Positions 43,922 to 52,775 of a stretch of DNA of 64,000 bases are shown here, piece by piece. Each line of letters starts with the position of its first letter. The first letter of the stretch is position 1. A program made the position numbers and the translations under genes. Under the pieces are notes generated by a model. That model was not told the DNA's origin. It did not search any database and saw nothing but the letters and a program-made list of their open reading frames with translations. Origin of the DNA: Alphaproteobacteria bacterium (lineage in GTDB: Bacteria; Pseudomonadota; Alphaproteobacteria; Bin65); contig JAJEGH010000028.1 in NCBI GenBank assembly GCA_022819985.1, positions 181,003-245,002 on the forward strand, read 5' to 3'.

Positions 43922-45916
43922 GTGACGGACCCCGCGCCGGACCCCGCACCGGACGCGGAGTCCTACGCGGCCGAGGTCGAGGCGGAGGCCGCCGCCCCCA
44001 CGGGCGACATTCTGGTCAAGTGGGCGGGCGGCGGCCTGTGCGCCCTGCTGACGCTCGGCGCCCTGCTCTGGGCGGCGGACCTCTACCGCGCGGTCGGCCT
44101 CATCTTCATGAACGAGCAGTTCTACGCCGCCATGCTCGCGATCGGGCTGGCGGCGCTCTATCTCTGCGTGCCGGCGCGAAAGGGCGCGCCGCGCACCCAT
44201 GTGCCCTTGTACGACCTGATCTTCGCCGCCGTTTCCGCCGCGGCGGCGCTCTATGTGACGGTCGAATACCCGACCATCCTCGACAATTTCGCCGATAACC
44301 CGCCGGACGCCGTGGCGGCAGCGGCGGTCCTGCTGGCCGCCATCGTGGAAGGCCTGCGCCGGACCGCCGGCCCCATCCTGTTCGCCTTCCTGATGTTCTT
44401 CCTGGTCTTCGCGCTGGTCGGCCATCTGATTCCGGGGCGGCTCCAAGGCGAGAGCGTGCCGGTCGACCGGCTGGCGATCTATGTCGTGCTCGACGCCAAC
44501 GGCATGTTCGGCTTCCCGATGAAGGTCTCGACCACCATCGTGCTCGCCTTCATGTTCTTCGGGTTCCTGCTGGAACCGGCCGGCGGCGCCCGCTTCTTCA
44601 CCGATATTTCCGCCGGTCTGATGGGCCGGTTCCGCGGCGGCTCGTCCAAGATCGCCATCGTCGGCTCCAGCCTGTTCGGCTCGATCTCCGGCAGCGCGGT
44701 CTCCAACGTCGTCTCGACCGGCGTCATCACCATCCCGCTGATGAAGCGGGGCGGCTATCCGACCCATTCGGCCGCGGCCATCGAGGCGGTGGCCTCGACC
44801 GGCGGCCAGCTCATGCCGCCGATGATGGGCGTCGCCGCCTTCGTCATGGCCGAACTGTTGCAGATCGGCTACGCCGAGGTCGTGCTCGCCGCGCTGATCC
44901 CGGCGATCCTCTACTACGCGGCCCTGTTCATCCAGGTCGATCTCCAGGCGGCGCGCGACGGCATCCTGCCGATCGACCGGTCGATGATCCCGCGGCTGCT
45001 GCCGGTGGCGGGCCGCGGCGGCATCTTCATGACGCCCTTCGTCGTTATCGTATTGTGCCTGTTCCGCTGGTCGCTCCAGCCGGAGACCGCGGCCCTCTAC
45101 GCCGCGCTCACCCTGCTGCCGATCGGCTTCCTGCTCGGCTACGGCGGCGACCGGCTGTCCTTCCATTCGCTGGTCGCCAGCTTCGTCAAGACCGGCAAGG
45201 CAGGCCTGGAGCTGCTGATGATCGGCGGCGCGGCCGGCGCAATCATCGGCGTCTTGAACATCTCGGCCCTCGGCTTCGCGCTGACCAGCGAACTGGTCGG
45301 CATCGCCGGCGGCAGCCTGCTCATTCTGCTCGTCCTGGCCGCTATCGTCTGCATCGTCCTCGGCATGGGCATGCCGACGCTCGGCGTCTACATCCTGCTC
45401 GCCACCCTGGTCGCGCCGGCGATCATCGAACTCGGCGTGCCCGATCTCTCGGCCCATCTGTTCGTCATGTATTTCGGCATGATGTCGATGATCACGCCGC
45501 CGGTCGCCATCGCCGCCTTCGCCGCGGCGACGCTCGCCGGCGCGCCGATGATGAAGACCGGCTGGCAGGCCGTGAAATACGGCTGGTCGGCTTACCTGAT
45601 CCCCTTTGTGTTCATCATGTCGCCGGCGCTCATCATGCAGGGCGGCGCGCTCGAGGTCGCGCTCAGCTTCACGACCGCCCTGTTCGGCGTATTGCTGGTC
45701 TCGGTCGCTGTCACAGGCTTCCTGTTCACGCCCATCGCGCCTGCGTTTCGCATCGTCCACGCCGCCGCCGGGCTCGCGCTGATCGTGCCGATCTACGCCT
45801 TCGCCCAGGCGCCGTGGCTCAATCTGGCCGGCGGCGGCCTCGGCGCGGCGCTGATCGCGGCCGACGTCGTCAGGCGCCGGACGCGTACACCCCTTCCCGC
45901 CACTGCCGGAGAATAG
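43922..45916 (+). CDS. TRAP transporter fused permease (4TM-12TM)
   Basis: A protein of 664 residues, GTG start. About 16 TM helices. FFGFLLEPAGGARFFTDISAGLMGRFRGGSSKIAIVGSSLFGSISGSAVSNVVSTGVITIPLMKRGGY (split by helices) is the TRAP large-permease signature. The N-terminal 200 residues supply the small subunit, so DctQ and DctM are fused, as usual for TAXI systems. The sulfatase ATG follows one base after the stop codon. Confidence 0.92.
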   Translation: MTDPAPDPAPDAESYAAEVEAEAAAPTGDILVKWAGGGLCALLTLGALLWAADLYRAVGLIFMNEQFYAAMLAIGLAALYLCVPARKGAPRTHVPLYDLIFAAVSAAAALYVTVEYPTILDNFADNPPDAVAAAAVLLAAIVEGLRRTAGPILFAFLMFFLVFALVGHLIPGRLQGESVPVDRLAIYVVLDANGMFGFPMKVSTTIVLAFMFFGFLLEPAGGARFFTDISAGLMGRFRGGSSKIAIVGSSLFGSISGSAVSNVVSTGVITIPLMKRGGYPTHSAAAIEAVASTGGQLMPPMMGVAAFVMAELLQIGYAEVVLAALIPAILYYAALFIQVDLQAARDGILPIDRSMIPRLLPVAGRGGIFMTPFVVIVLCLFRWSLQPETAALYAALTLLPIGFLLGYGGDRLSFHSLVASFVKTGKAGLELLMIGGAAGAIIGVLNISALGFALTSELVGIAGGSLLILLVLAAIVCIVLGMGMPTLGVYILLATLVAPAIIELGVPDLSAHLFVMYFGMMSMITPPVAIAAFAAATLAGAPMMKTGWQAVKYGWSAYLIPFVFIMSPALIMQGGALEVALSFTTALFGVLLVSVAVTGFLFTPIAPAFRIVHAAAGLALIVPIYAFAQAPWLNLAGGGLGAALIAADVVRRRTRTPLPATAGE

Positions 45917-45917
45917 G

Positions 45918-47531
45918 ATGGCCGATACCGCTCCCGACCGGAAACGCCCGAACTTCCTGATGATCGTCACCGACCAGCAGCGGGCGGACTATCTGGGCTG
46001 CGCCGGCCACCCGATCCTGGAGACGCCGCATATCGACGGCATCGCCGCCCGCGGCATCCGCTTCGACCGCTTCTACGTCGCCAACCCGGTCTGCATGCCG
46101 AACCGGGCGACGCTGATGACCGGCCGCATGCCCTCGCTGCACGGCGTCCGCCACAACGGCATCCCGCTCTCCCTGTCGGAGAACACCTTCGTCGACCTGA
46201 TGCGCCACGAGGGCTACCGCACCGGCCTGATGGGCAAGAGCCATCTCCAGAACATGACCGCCGAGCCGCCGTCGATGCAGCGCCGGATCGCGCCGCGCGA
46301 CGACGCCTTCGCCGAGGCGCGCAAGCCGGAGCCGCTGCCCGAGGGCGCGTATGCGGAAGAGCGGCCCCGGACGTGGAAGGACGACCCGGACCATAAGATC
46401 GCCACGCCGTTCTACGGCTTCGAGGACATCTCCCTCGCCACCATGCACAGCGACAAGGTCGGCGCCGCCTACATCGCCTGGATGAAGGCGCGGGGCGGCG
46501 ACCCGGAGACCATGGTCGGCCCGGAGAACAGCCTGCCCCACGACTATGTCGCGCCCCAGGGCTGGCGCACGGCGGTGCCGGAAAAACTGTACCCCACGAC
46601 CTACGTTGCGGAGGAAACGATCGACTGGCTCGATACCTATGCCGCGGAAGGCGGCGGCCGGCCGTTTTTCCTCACCGCCTCCTTCCCGGACCCGCATCAT
46701 CCCTTCACGCCGCCGGGCAAATACTGGGACATGTACGACCCGGCCGATTTCGACCTGCCGGAGAGCTTCCACCGCCTGAGCAACCAGGCGCCGCCGACCC
46801 TGCGGTGGATGTGGGAAAACCGCCCGCCGGGCGACGGCAGCCGCAATGCCGGCCAGGTCGCCTACACCGTCACCGAGCGGGAGGCGCGCGAATCGATGGC
46901 GCTGACCTGCGGCATGATCTCGATGATCGACGACGCGGTGGGCCGGATCCTCGCCCGGCTCGACGCCCTCGGCCTCGCCGATAACACCGTCGTGGTCTTC
47001 ACAGCGGACCACGGCGATTTCCTCGGCGACCACCGGGTCGTGCTGAAAGGCCCGATGCACTTTCAGGCGCTGGTCAAGGTGCCGTTCATCTGGGCCGAGC
47101 CGGACGGCCGGAGCGCCGGCGCGGCCTGTTCCGCACTTGCCGGCACCGTCGATATCGCCCGGACCGTGCTGAGCCGCGCCGGCATCGTGCCCTATAACGG
47201 CATCCAGGGCCGCAGTCTGGAGCAGGAAATCGCGACCCTGGAAGACCATGGCAACGGCGCCGTCCTGATCGAGGACGATCAGCAGCGCGCCATCATGGGC
47301 TTCGATTCCGACTTCCGCGTCCACTCCCTGATTACGCAGCGCTGGCGGCTGTCGGTTTACAGCGGCGCCGGGCATTGCGAGCTGTACGACCTGGAGAACG
47401 ACCCGCACGAGTTGATCGACCTGTACGGCGATCCGGCTCACGCTTCGGTCAGGGCGGAGATGCTGGAGCGCCTGGCCAAGGCCGAGATCGAGACCGTCGA
47501 CCGCAGCCCCTTCCCGACCGCCATCGCGTGA
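45918..47531 (+). CDS. Type I sulfatase (alkaline phosphatase superfamily)
   Basis: A protein of 537 residues. LMIVTDQQRADYLG supplies the metal-binding Asp pair. The nucleophile motif is VCMPNRATLMTGR, a CxPxR site whose Cys would become formylglycine (Asn replaces the usual Ser). FTADHGDFLGDHRVVLKG is the conserved second metal site. No signal peptide is seen, so it should act in the cytoplasm on an imported compound. It starts one base after the TRAP permease, forming an uptake-and-desulfation operon. A phosphonate monoesterase role is possible. Confidence 0.9.
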   Translation: MADTAPDRKRPNFLMIVTDQQRADYLGCAGHPILETPHIDGIAARGIRFDRFYVANPVCMPNRATLMTGRMPSLHGVRHNGIPLSLSENTFVDLMRHEGYRTGLMGKSHLQNMTAEPPSMQRRIAPRDDAFAEARKPEPLPEGAYAEERPRTWKDDPDHKIATPFYGFEDISLATMHSDKVGAAYIAWMKARGGDPETMVGPENSLPHDYVAPQGWRTAVPEKLYPTTYVAEETIDWLDTYAAEGGGRPFFLTASFPDPHHPFTPPGKYWDMYDPADFDLPESFHRLSNQAPPTLRWMWENRPPGDGSRNAGQVAYTVTEREARESMALTCGMISMIDDAVGRILARLDALGLADNTVVVFTADHGDFLGDHRVVLKGPMHFQALVKVPFIWAEPDGRSAGAACSALAGTVDIARTVLSRAGIVPYNGIQGRSLEQEIATLEDHGNGAVLIEDDQQRAIMGFDSDFRVHSLITQRWRLSVYSGAGHCELYDLENDPHELIDLYGDPAHASVRAEMLERLAKAEIETVDRSPFPTAIA

Positions 47532-47578
47532 AGCCCTGCCGCAGTGGCCTGCCCCGGCAATGCCACGAATAGCGAGCA

Positions 47579-47605
47579 CATTCTCCGCATAATTTGCGGA
47601 GAATG
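47579..47605. promoter_or_regulatory. Fic operator 1 (27-bp palindrome)
   Basis: Half-sites CATTCTCCGCA and TTGCGGAGAATG flank a TAAT centre, a near-perfect inverted repeat. The centre lies 53 bp from the centre of operator 2 (five helical turns). Confidence 0.75.
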
Positions 47606-47631
47606 TCTTTCCATGCGGAGATTACCCGCTA

Positions 47632-47658
47632 TATTCTCTGCATAATTTGCGGAGAATA
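47632..47658. promoter_or_regulatory. Fic operator 2 (27-bp palindrome overlapping the ribosome-binding site)
   Basis: Half-sites TATTCTCTGCA and TTGCGGAGAATA flank TAAT. The GGAG of the right half-site is also the Shine-Dalgarno sequence of the Fic gene, whose ATG is at 47662. A further half-site, GCGGAGATT, lies between the operators at 47615-47623. Confidence 0.75.
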
Positions 47659-47661
47659 GCC

Positions 47662-48768
47662 ATGTACATCTGGCAACGCGCCGACTGGCCGCGCTTCCGG
47701 CAGGACCCGGCCCGCCTGACCGGGCCGCTCGCAGCGGCACGTCATGCCCAGGGGCGCCTGCTCGGCCGGATGGAGGCGTTGGGCTTCGATCTGCGCAGCG
47801 AAGCGACCTTGAGCACGCTCACGGAAAATGTCGTGAAGACGAGCGAAATCGAAGGCGAATTCCTCGCCCCCGACCGGGTCCGCTCGTCGATTGCGGGCCG
47901 CCTTGGGCTGGATGCCGGCGGTCTGCCGGCGTCCGACCGCGATATCGACGGCGTGGTCGACATGACCCTCGATGCGACCCGGAACTACGCTGCGCCGCTG
48001 ACCGAGGAGCGCCTTTTCTCGTGGCACGCCGCCCTGTTTCCGACGGGACGGAGCGGCATGCGGCGGATCGGGGTCGGCACGTGGCGCGACGACGCCGACG
48101 GACCGATGGAGGTCGTCTCCGGCCCGCTCGGGCGGCAGCACGTTCATTATACCGCACCGTCGGCCGAACGCCTCGCGGACGAGACGGCCGCTTTCCTCGA
48201 CTGGTTCGAGGGCGCGCGAACCATGGACCCTGTGCTCGTCGCCGGCATCTCCCATCTCTGGTTCGTATCGCTGCATCCGTTCGACGACGGCAACGGGCGC
48301 ATCGCCCGGGCGATCGCCGACATGGCTCTGGCCCGCTCGGACGACAGTCCGGAGCGTTGCTACAGCATGTCCGCCCGGATTCGCATGGAGCGAAACGCCT
48401 ATTACGAGCTCCTCGAATCGACGCAAAGGGGCACTCTCGACATCACGAAATGGCAGGTCTGGTTCCTCGAATGCCTCGCCCGCGCCATCGAAAACGCCGG
48501 CGCCACGCTTGCAGCCGTCCTGCACAAGGCCCGGTTCTGGGAAGTCCATGCCGCCGAAGCCTTCAACCCGCGCCAGGCGAAGACCCTCAACCGGCTGCTC
48601 GACGGCTTCGAGGGCCGGCTCACCTCGTCGAAATGGGCGAAGATGAACGGCTGCTCGCAGGACACGGCCAACCGGGACATTCGCGGCCTGATCGAACGCG
48701 GCGTCCTAGTGCGCGGCCCGGCCGGCGGGCGGAGCACGAGCTACGAATTGGTGCCGGGCGCTGGATAG
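47662..48768 (+). CDS. Fic family protein with DUF4172-like N terminus and C-terminal winged helix
   Basis: A protein of 368 residues. The N terminus MYIWQRADWPRF is the DUF4172 start. TSEIEGE is the inhibitory (S/T)xxxE(G/N) helix placed before the Fic core, so this is a class II self-inhibited enzyme. The active loop is HPFDDGNGRIAR, intact. The C terminus (WAKMNGCSQDTANRDIRGLIERGVLVRG) is a winged helix of DNA-binding type. It should AMPylate a target and probably represses itself through the two palindromes. No antitoxin gene is adjacent. Confidence 0.92.
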   Translation: MYIWQRADWPRFRQDPARLTGPLAAARHAQGRLLGRMEALGFDLRSEATLSTLTENVVKTSEIEGEFLAPDRVRSSIAGRLGLDAGGLPASDRDIDGVVDMTLDATRNYAAPLTEERLFSWHAALFPTGRSGMRRIGVGTWRDDADGPMEVVSGPLGRQHVHYTAPSAERLADETAAFLDWFEGARTMDPVLVAGISHLWFVSLHPFDDGNGRIARAIADMALARSDDSPERCYSMSARIRMERNAYYELLESTQRGTLDITKWQVWFLECLARAIENAGATLAAVLHKARFWEVHAAEAFNPRQAKTLNRLLDGFEGRLTSSKWAKMNGCSQDTANRDIRGLIERGVLVRGPAGGRSTSYELVPGAG

Positions 48769-48789
48769 AGCCCCGCGTCGCCGCCCGCC

Positions 48790-49770
48790 TCAGGCGTTGA
48801 CGTCAATCACCGTGCGGCCGCGCACGCCGCCTTTCAGGATTCTCCCGCCGGCCGCGAAGGCGCCGTCGAGGGGGATGACCTCGGTCATGGCCTCGAGCTT
48901 TCCGATCGGCAGGTCGGTGGCGAGGCGCTGCCAGGCCGTCTTGCGCGGGCTGGCCGGATACATCACCGAATCGATGCCGAGCAGGCTGACGCCGCGCAGG
49001 ATGAAGGGCAGTACGGTGGTGGCGAGATCGTTGCCGCCGGCATTACCGCACACCGCAACGGCGCTGTGCAGGCCCATCTGTGCCGCGGCGGTCGCCAGCG
49101 TGGCGCCGCCCACGGTATCGACGCAGCCGGTCCATTGCCCCTTTTCGAGCGGCCGTCCGGTCGCCTCCAGCCGGCCGATCACGCTGGCGGCGCCGAGGCC
49201 GCGCAGATAGTCCTCCTCGTCGCTCTTGCCGGTCGAAGCCGTCACCTCATGGCCCAGCGCGGCCAGCAGCGCCACGGCGACGCTGCCGACGCCGCCCGAC
49301 GCGCCGGTCACCAGCACCGGGCCGGCGCCGGGCTTGAGCCCGGCATGTTCCAGCGCCATCGCCGAGATCATGGCGGTGAAACCGGCCGTGCCGATCGCCA
49401 TCGCCTGCAGGTTGGTGAGCGCGTCCGGCACCTTGACCAGCCAGCCGGATTTGACCCGCGCCTTCTGGGCGAAGCCGCCCCAATGGCGCTCGCCGAGGCC
49501 CCAGCCGGTCAGCACCACCCGGTCGCCGGGGGCGAAATCCGGCGACGCCGACTCCTCGACCGTGCCGGAAAAATCGATGCCCGGCACATGGGGATAGGTG
49601 CGCACCAGCCGGGCCAGCCCCTTCAGGATCAACCCGTCCTTGTAGTTGAGGTCGGAATAGTCGATGCGGACGGTCACATCGCCCTCGGGCAGCCGGCTGT
49701 CGTCGAGTTCCGTCACCGAGCCGGCGACATTGCCGTCGTTTTCTTCGAGCAGGATGGCGCGGAAGGTCAT
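48790..49770 (-). CDS. acuI: Acrylyl-CoA reductase/YhdH-type quinone oxidoreductase
   Basis: A zinc-independent medium-chain reductase of 326 residues. VTVRIDYSDLNYKDGLILKG, RTYPHVPGIDFSGTVEES, GWGLGERHWGGFAQKARV and the NADPH loop VTGASGGVGSVAVALLAALGH are YhdH/AcuI signatures. It reduces acryloyl-CoA to propionyl-CoA, often in DMSP breakdown. No other dmd or acu genes are visible. It is convergent with the Fic gene. Confidence 0.9.
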   Translation of the reverse strand: MTFRAILLEENDGNVAGSVTELDDSRLPEGDVTVRIDYSDLNYKDGLILKGLARLVRTYPHVPGIDFSGTVEESASPDFAPGDRVVLTGWGLGERHWGGFAQKARVKSGWLVKVPDALTNLQAMAIGTAGFTAMISAMALEHAGLKPGAGPVLVTGASGGVGSVAVALLAALGHEVTASTGKSDEEDYLRGLGAASVIGRLEATGRPLEKGQWTGCVDTVGGATLATAAAQMGLHSAVAVCGNAGGNDLATTVLPFILRGVSLLGIDSVMYPASPRKTAWQRLATDLPIGKLEAMTEVIPLDGAFAAGGRILKGGVRGRTVIDVNA

Positions 49771-49899
49771 GCCGGTCTCACGGGGTTATGGTAGTTCAAG
49801 GGGTTGGCACGGAGCATTGGGGCGTGCATCCCGTCCGCATGTCAAATCAGGTCCGGCGCGCCAATGCAAGGCGGGCGCGGCGAAAATGGTCGGGGAACA

Positions 49900-51039
49900 A
49901 TGACGAACGGAACCGGCGAAGTCCCGGCAGCGTTGGCGGACCCGCCGGTCCACCGGCTGCGGCATGACGGGCGCAGCGGCGAACTGTTCGTCATCTTCCT
50001 CGTCAATCTGGCGCTGTCGATCCTCACGCTGGGGATTTACCGTTTCTGGGGCCGGACCCGGATCCGCCGCTATGTCTGGAGCCAGACCGGCCTGCTCGGC
50101 GAGCCGCTGGAATATACCGGGCGCGGCGTCGAACTGTTTCTCGGCTTCCTGTTCGCCCTGGTCCTGATCTACGGGCCGGTCGTCGGCCTGTTTTTCGGGC
50201 TGGGCGTCGAACTGCCGGACCCCGGCGAGGAACTCGGAGGCGCGCAGATCAACACGCTGATCCTGTTCTTCGCGATTGTGCTTCTGGCGACCCCGATCCT
50301 GATGCTGTTCTACTATGTCGCCCTGTTCGCGGCCTATCGCTACCGCATCGGGCGGACCTCATGGCTCGGCATCCGCGGCGGCATGGAGGGATCGGCGTGG
50401 CGCTACGGATTCCTGGGCCTCGGGCTCGGATTCCTGAATGTCCTGACGCTTGGGTGGACCAAACCCTGGGCCGATTCCGTGGTGTTCAGATACCGGCTCG
50501 GCCGCACATGGTTCGGCAGCGGCAGGTTCGAATCGCTGCTCGATGCCGAGGGCCTCTACAAAAGCTACGCGCTGGCCTGGATCGGGACCGCAATCGCCGT
50601 CGCTGCCCTGTTCGCCGTTTCATTCCAGCTTGTACGGGTTATCGCCGAGGATCATGGAGCACACGGCAGTCCGTTTCTGGTTCAGGCAATCGCCCTTGCC
50701 ATCGAACTGACGCCGCTGATCGTTTATCAGTTGCTGATCTGCGCCTACAAGGCGGCCCTGGTCCGAAAAATCGCGGAGACGCTGAGGTACGAAAATGTCC
50801 GCTTCAGGGCGAACGTCACCTTCGGGGATGTCGTCAGGCTGCGCATCCCCAATATTCTGCTGATGGCCTTCACCCTGGGGCTCGCCTACCCCTATGTCGT
50901 CCTGCGCACCGCGCGCTTCATTGCGCGCCATGTCGAGTTCCACGGCGACATCCGGACCGCCGCGATCGGACAGACCGGCGTCGGGGCGCCGCGCTACGGC
51001 GAGGGCCTGATGGAGTTTTTCGGCATCGGGACGATCTGA
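49900..51039 (+). CDS. DUF898 (YjgN-like) membrane protein
   Basis: A protein of 379 residues with about six to eight TM helices. FLVNLALSILTLGIYRFWGRTRIRRYVWSQT is the DUF898 hallmark, repeated in part as FLNVLTLGWTKPWADSVVFRYRLGRTWFG and LMAFTLGLAYPYVVLRTARFIARH. The ATG at 49900 follows GGGGAACA. It is followed after three bases by an M48 peptidase gene, a pairing known in proteobacteria; the two probably act together in the envelope. Confidence 0.88.
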   Translation: MTNGTGEVPAALADPPVHRLRHDGRSGELFVIFLVNLALSILTLGIYRFWGRTRIRRYVWSQTGLLGEPLEYTGRGVELFLGFLFALVLIYGPVVGLFFGLGVELPDPGEELGGAQINTLILFFAIVLLATPILMLFYYVALFAAYRYRIGRTSWLGIRGGMEGSAWRYGFLGLGLGFLNVLTLGWTKPWADSVVFRYRLGRTWFGSGRFESLLDAEGLYKSYALAWIGTAIAVAALFAVSFQLVRVIAEDHGAHGSPFLVQAIALAIELTPLIVYQLLICAYKAALVRKIAETLRYENVRFRANVTFGDVVRLRIPNILLMAFTLGLAYPYVVLRTARFIARHVEFHGDIRTAAIGQTGVGAPRYGEGLMEFFGIGTI

Positions 51040-51042
51040 GCG

Positions 51043-52140
51043 ATGACGGCCTGGGGCGCCTCCGCCGACGGAACCTACCTGGACGGCCGGACGGCCCGGC
51101 GGCACAGCGTCCGGGCGTCGATCGCGGCCGACGGTCTGCGCATCGAATCCGGCGACGGCGCGGTCGCGGAAATCTGGCCCTTCGCCGATCTGCGGCTGGT
51201 CGACGAAGTCTATGCCGGCCGTCCGGTTAGGCTGAAGCGGAAGTCCGGCGGCGAACGCCTGACAATCGCCGATGCCGAATTCCTCGACCGGCTGCGCCCC
51301 CATGCCCGCCAATTGCGCCGGAAAGATCTGCGCGGCGCGAATACGAAACTTCGAGCGGCCGGCTGGATCGGGGCGACGGCCGCCGTTCTGGCCGGTTTCT
51401 GGTTCCTGCTGCCGCTTGCCGCCGGCCCGGTCGCCTCCCAGGTGCCCCTGTCGTGGGAAGAGGGTCTGGGTCGCACGGTCCAGCGCCAGGCGCTCGCCCT
51501 GATGGCCTCCGGCTCCCGCGTGTGTACCGGCCGGGCCGGCCAGCGGGCCATCGAACGCCTGGTGCGGCGCCTGTCCGCCGCCCGGCCCTCGCGCTACCGC
51601 TTTCGCGTTACCGTGGTGAACGACAAGACGGTCAACGCCTTCGCCGCGCCGGGCGGCTATATCGTGGTGTTCCGCGGTCTGATCGACAGTTCGTCCGGCC
51701 CCGACGGGCTGGCCGGCGTCATGGCCCACGAGATGGGCCATGTCATCGAACGCCACGGCATGGAAGGTCTGGTCAAGGCGCTCGGCCTGAGCTTTATCAT
51801 GAGTGCGCTGATCGGCGACACGTCCGGCTTTTCAAGCATTGCAGCCGACGTGGCGCAAAACCTTGCGACGTCCAAATTCGGCCGCGACGCCGAACGCGAG
51901 GCCGACCGGATCGCCGTCGAGATGCTCAACCGGACGGGGATATCCGGCCGGGGCTTCCAGGCGTTCTTCCAGGCGATGGCGCGCAAATCCGGCACGGAGG
52001 ACAAATCCATCGGCCGGTATTTCGCCTCGCATCCCGCTACCGGCGGGCGGGCGCAGTTCGTCGGAACGCATGCGACGGGAACCCGCCCCGCCATGTCCGA
52101 CGCCGACTGGCAGGCGATCCGCCGGATGTGCCGGGGATAG
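51043..52140 (+). CDS. M48 family zinc metallopeptidase, membrane-anchored
   Basis: A protein of 365 residues. Residues 1-105 form a cytoplasmic N-terminal domain, a TM helix follows (AAGWIGATAAVLAGFWFLLPL), then the peptidase with GVMAHEMGHVIERHG (HExxH-type HEMGH) and AEREADRIAVEML with the third zinc ligand Glu. The fold faces the periplasm, as in BepA-like proteases. The N-terminal part resembles the region found in partners of DUF898 proteins. Confidence 0.9.
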   Translation: MTAWGASADGTYLDGRTARRHSVRASIAADGLRIESGDGAVAEIWPFADLRLVDEVYAGRPVRLKRKSGGERLTIADAEFLDRLRPHARQLRRKDLRGANTKLRAAGWIGATAAVLAGFWFLLPLAAGPVASQVPLSWEEGLGRTVQRQALALMASGSRVCTGRAGQRAIERLVRRLSAARPSRYRFRVTVVNDKTVNAFAAPGGYIVVFRGLIDSSSGPDGLAGVMAHEMGHVIERHGMEGLVKALGLSFIMSALIGDTSGFSSIAADVAQNLATSKFGRDAEREADRIAVEMLNRTGISGRGFQAFFQAMARKSGTEDKSIGRYFASHPATGGRAQFVGTHATGTRPAMSDADWQAIRRMCRG

Positions 52141-52340
52141 CGGGGCCGCGTTTTTCCGCCGGCTGGAGTTGAACGCTACGATAAGAACATTATATGAACA
52201 ATTATCCGTCGGGCAGCCGCGCCGGGCAGCTTCGCGCGGCGGACGTTCGGGGTCCGACCGGCGGGCTTGTCCCGACGGCACCGGCCCCCGGCGCGCCCTT
52301 GGCCGTCCGGAGCGACAGCGGATACCCGGTCCGGCGGCGC

Positions 52341-52400
52341 AACATGACGGATCATGACACAACATGACGGATCATGACACAACATGACATTTCCTGACAC
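52341..52400. repeat. Three 20-bp tandem repeats
   Basis: AACATGACGGATCATGACAC occurs twice exactly, followed by AACATGACATTTCCTGACAC. A diverged version (TCATGACATTTCCCGGCAC) recurs at about 52671, on the other side of the palindromic element 52420-52601. Confidence 0.85.
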
Positions 52401-52419
52401 ATTGCACCGCCTCGCTTTG

Positions 52420-52601
52420 CCGTCATTTCGACCGGAGCCCCGGCCCCCGGCCGGGGCGGAGCAGCCTGCCCTGAGCGAAGCCGAAGGGGAGAAACCCGAT
52501 CGGCGCTCCGTCGACGCCACAGGCTCCGGCATTTAGCCGGCCTCCGTCCCTGGCCGGATTTCTCCACTTCGCGGCTGAGGCCGCTCCGGTCGAAATGACG
52601 G
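52420..52601. repeat. Inverted-repeat intergenic element, family 1, copy 2
   Basis: It is bounded by perfect 18-bp terminal inverted repeats (CCGTCATTTCGACCGGAG and its complement). It is 182 bp long with internal palindromes (GGAGAAAC / ATTTCTCC). Its left end matches the element at 20229 closely. No ORF. It probably belongs to a dispersed MITE- or REP-like family. Confidence 0.8.
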
Positions 52602-52775
52602 GGTGGGGGTTGCGCACGGCCGAAACGACGGAAGGGCGGTGCGGCCCGCCGCCGGCCGGACATGACAAATCATGACATTTCCCGGCACTTCGATCATTAT
52701 TCCCTGCAACCGGTCGGAATCCCGGTGGACTCCCCGGGGGAAACCCTGCCCGGCCGTACGACGAAAGGAGCGGCC

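Noticed and set aside
42665..45970. Very long minus-strand open frame opposite the TAXI/TRAP genes
   Set aside because: It is a shadow of the GC-rich coding strand (Arg/Asp/Gly/His-rich, no family motif), while the plus strand encodes clear TRAP proteins. The same applies to the long frames at 12210-15071 (-), 3275-5455 (+), 6737-8299 (-) and 16597-18690 (-).
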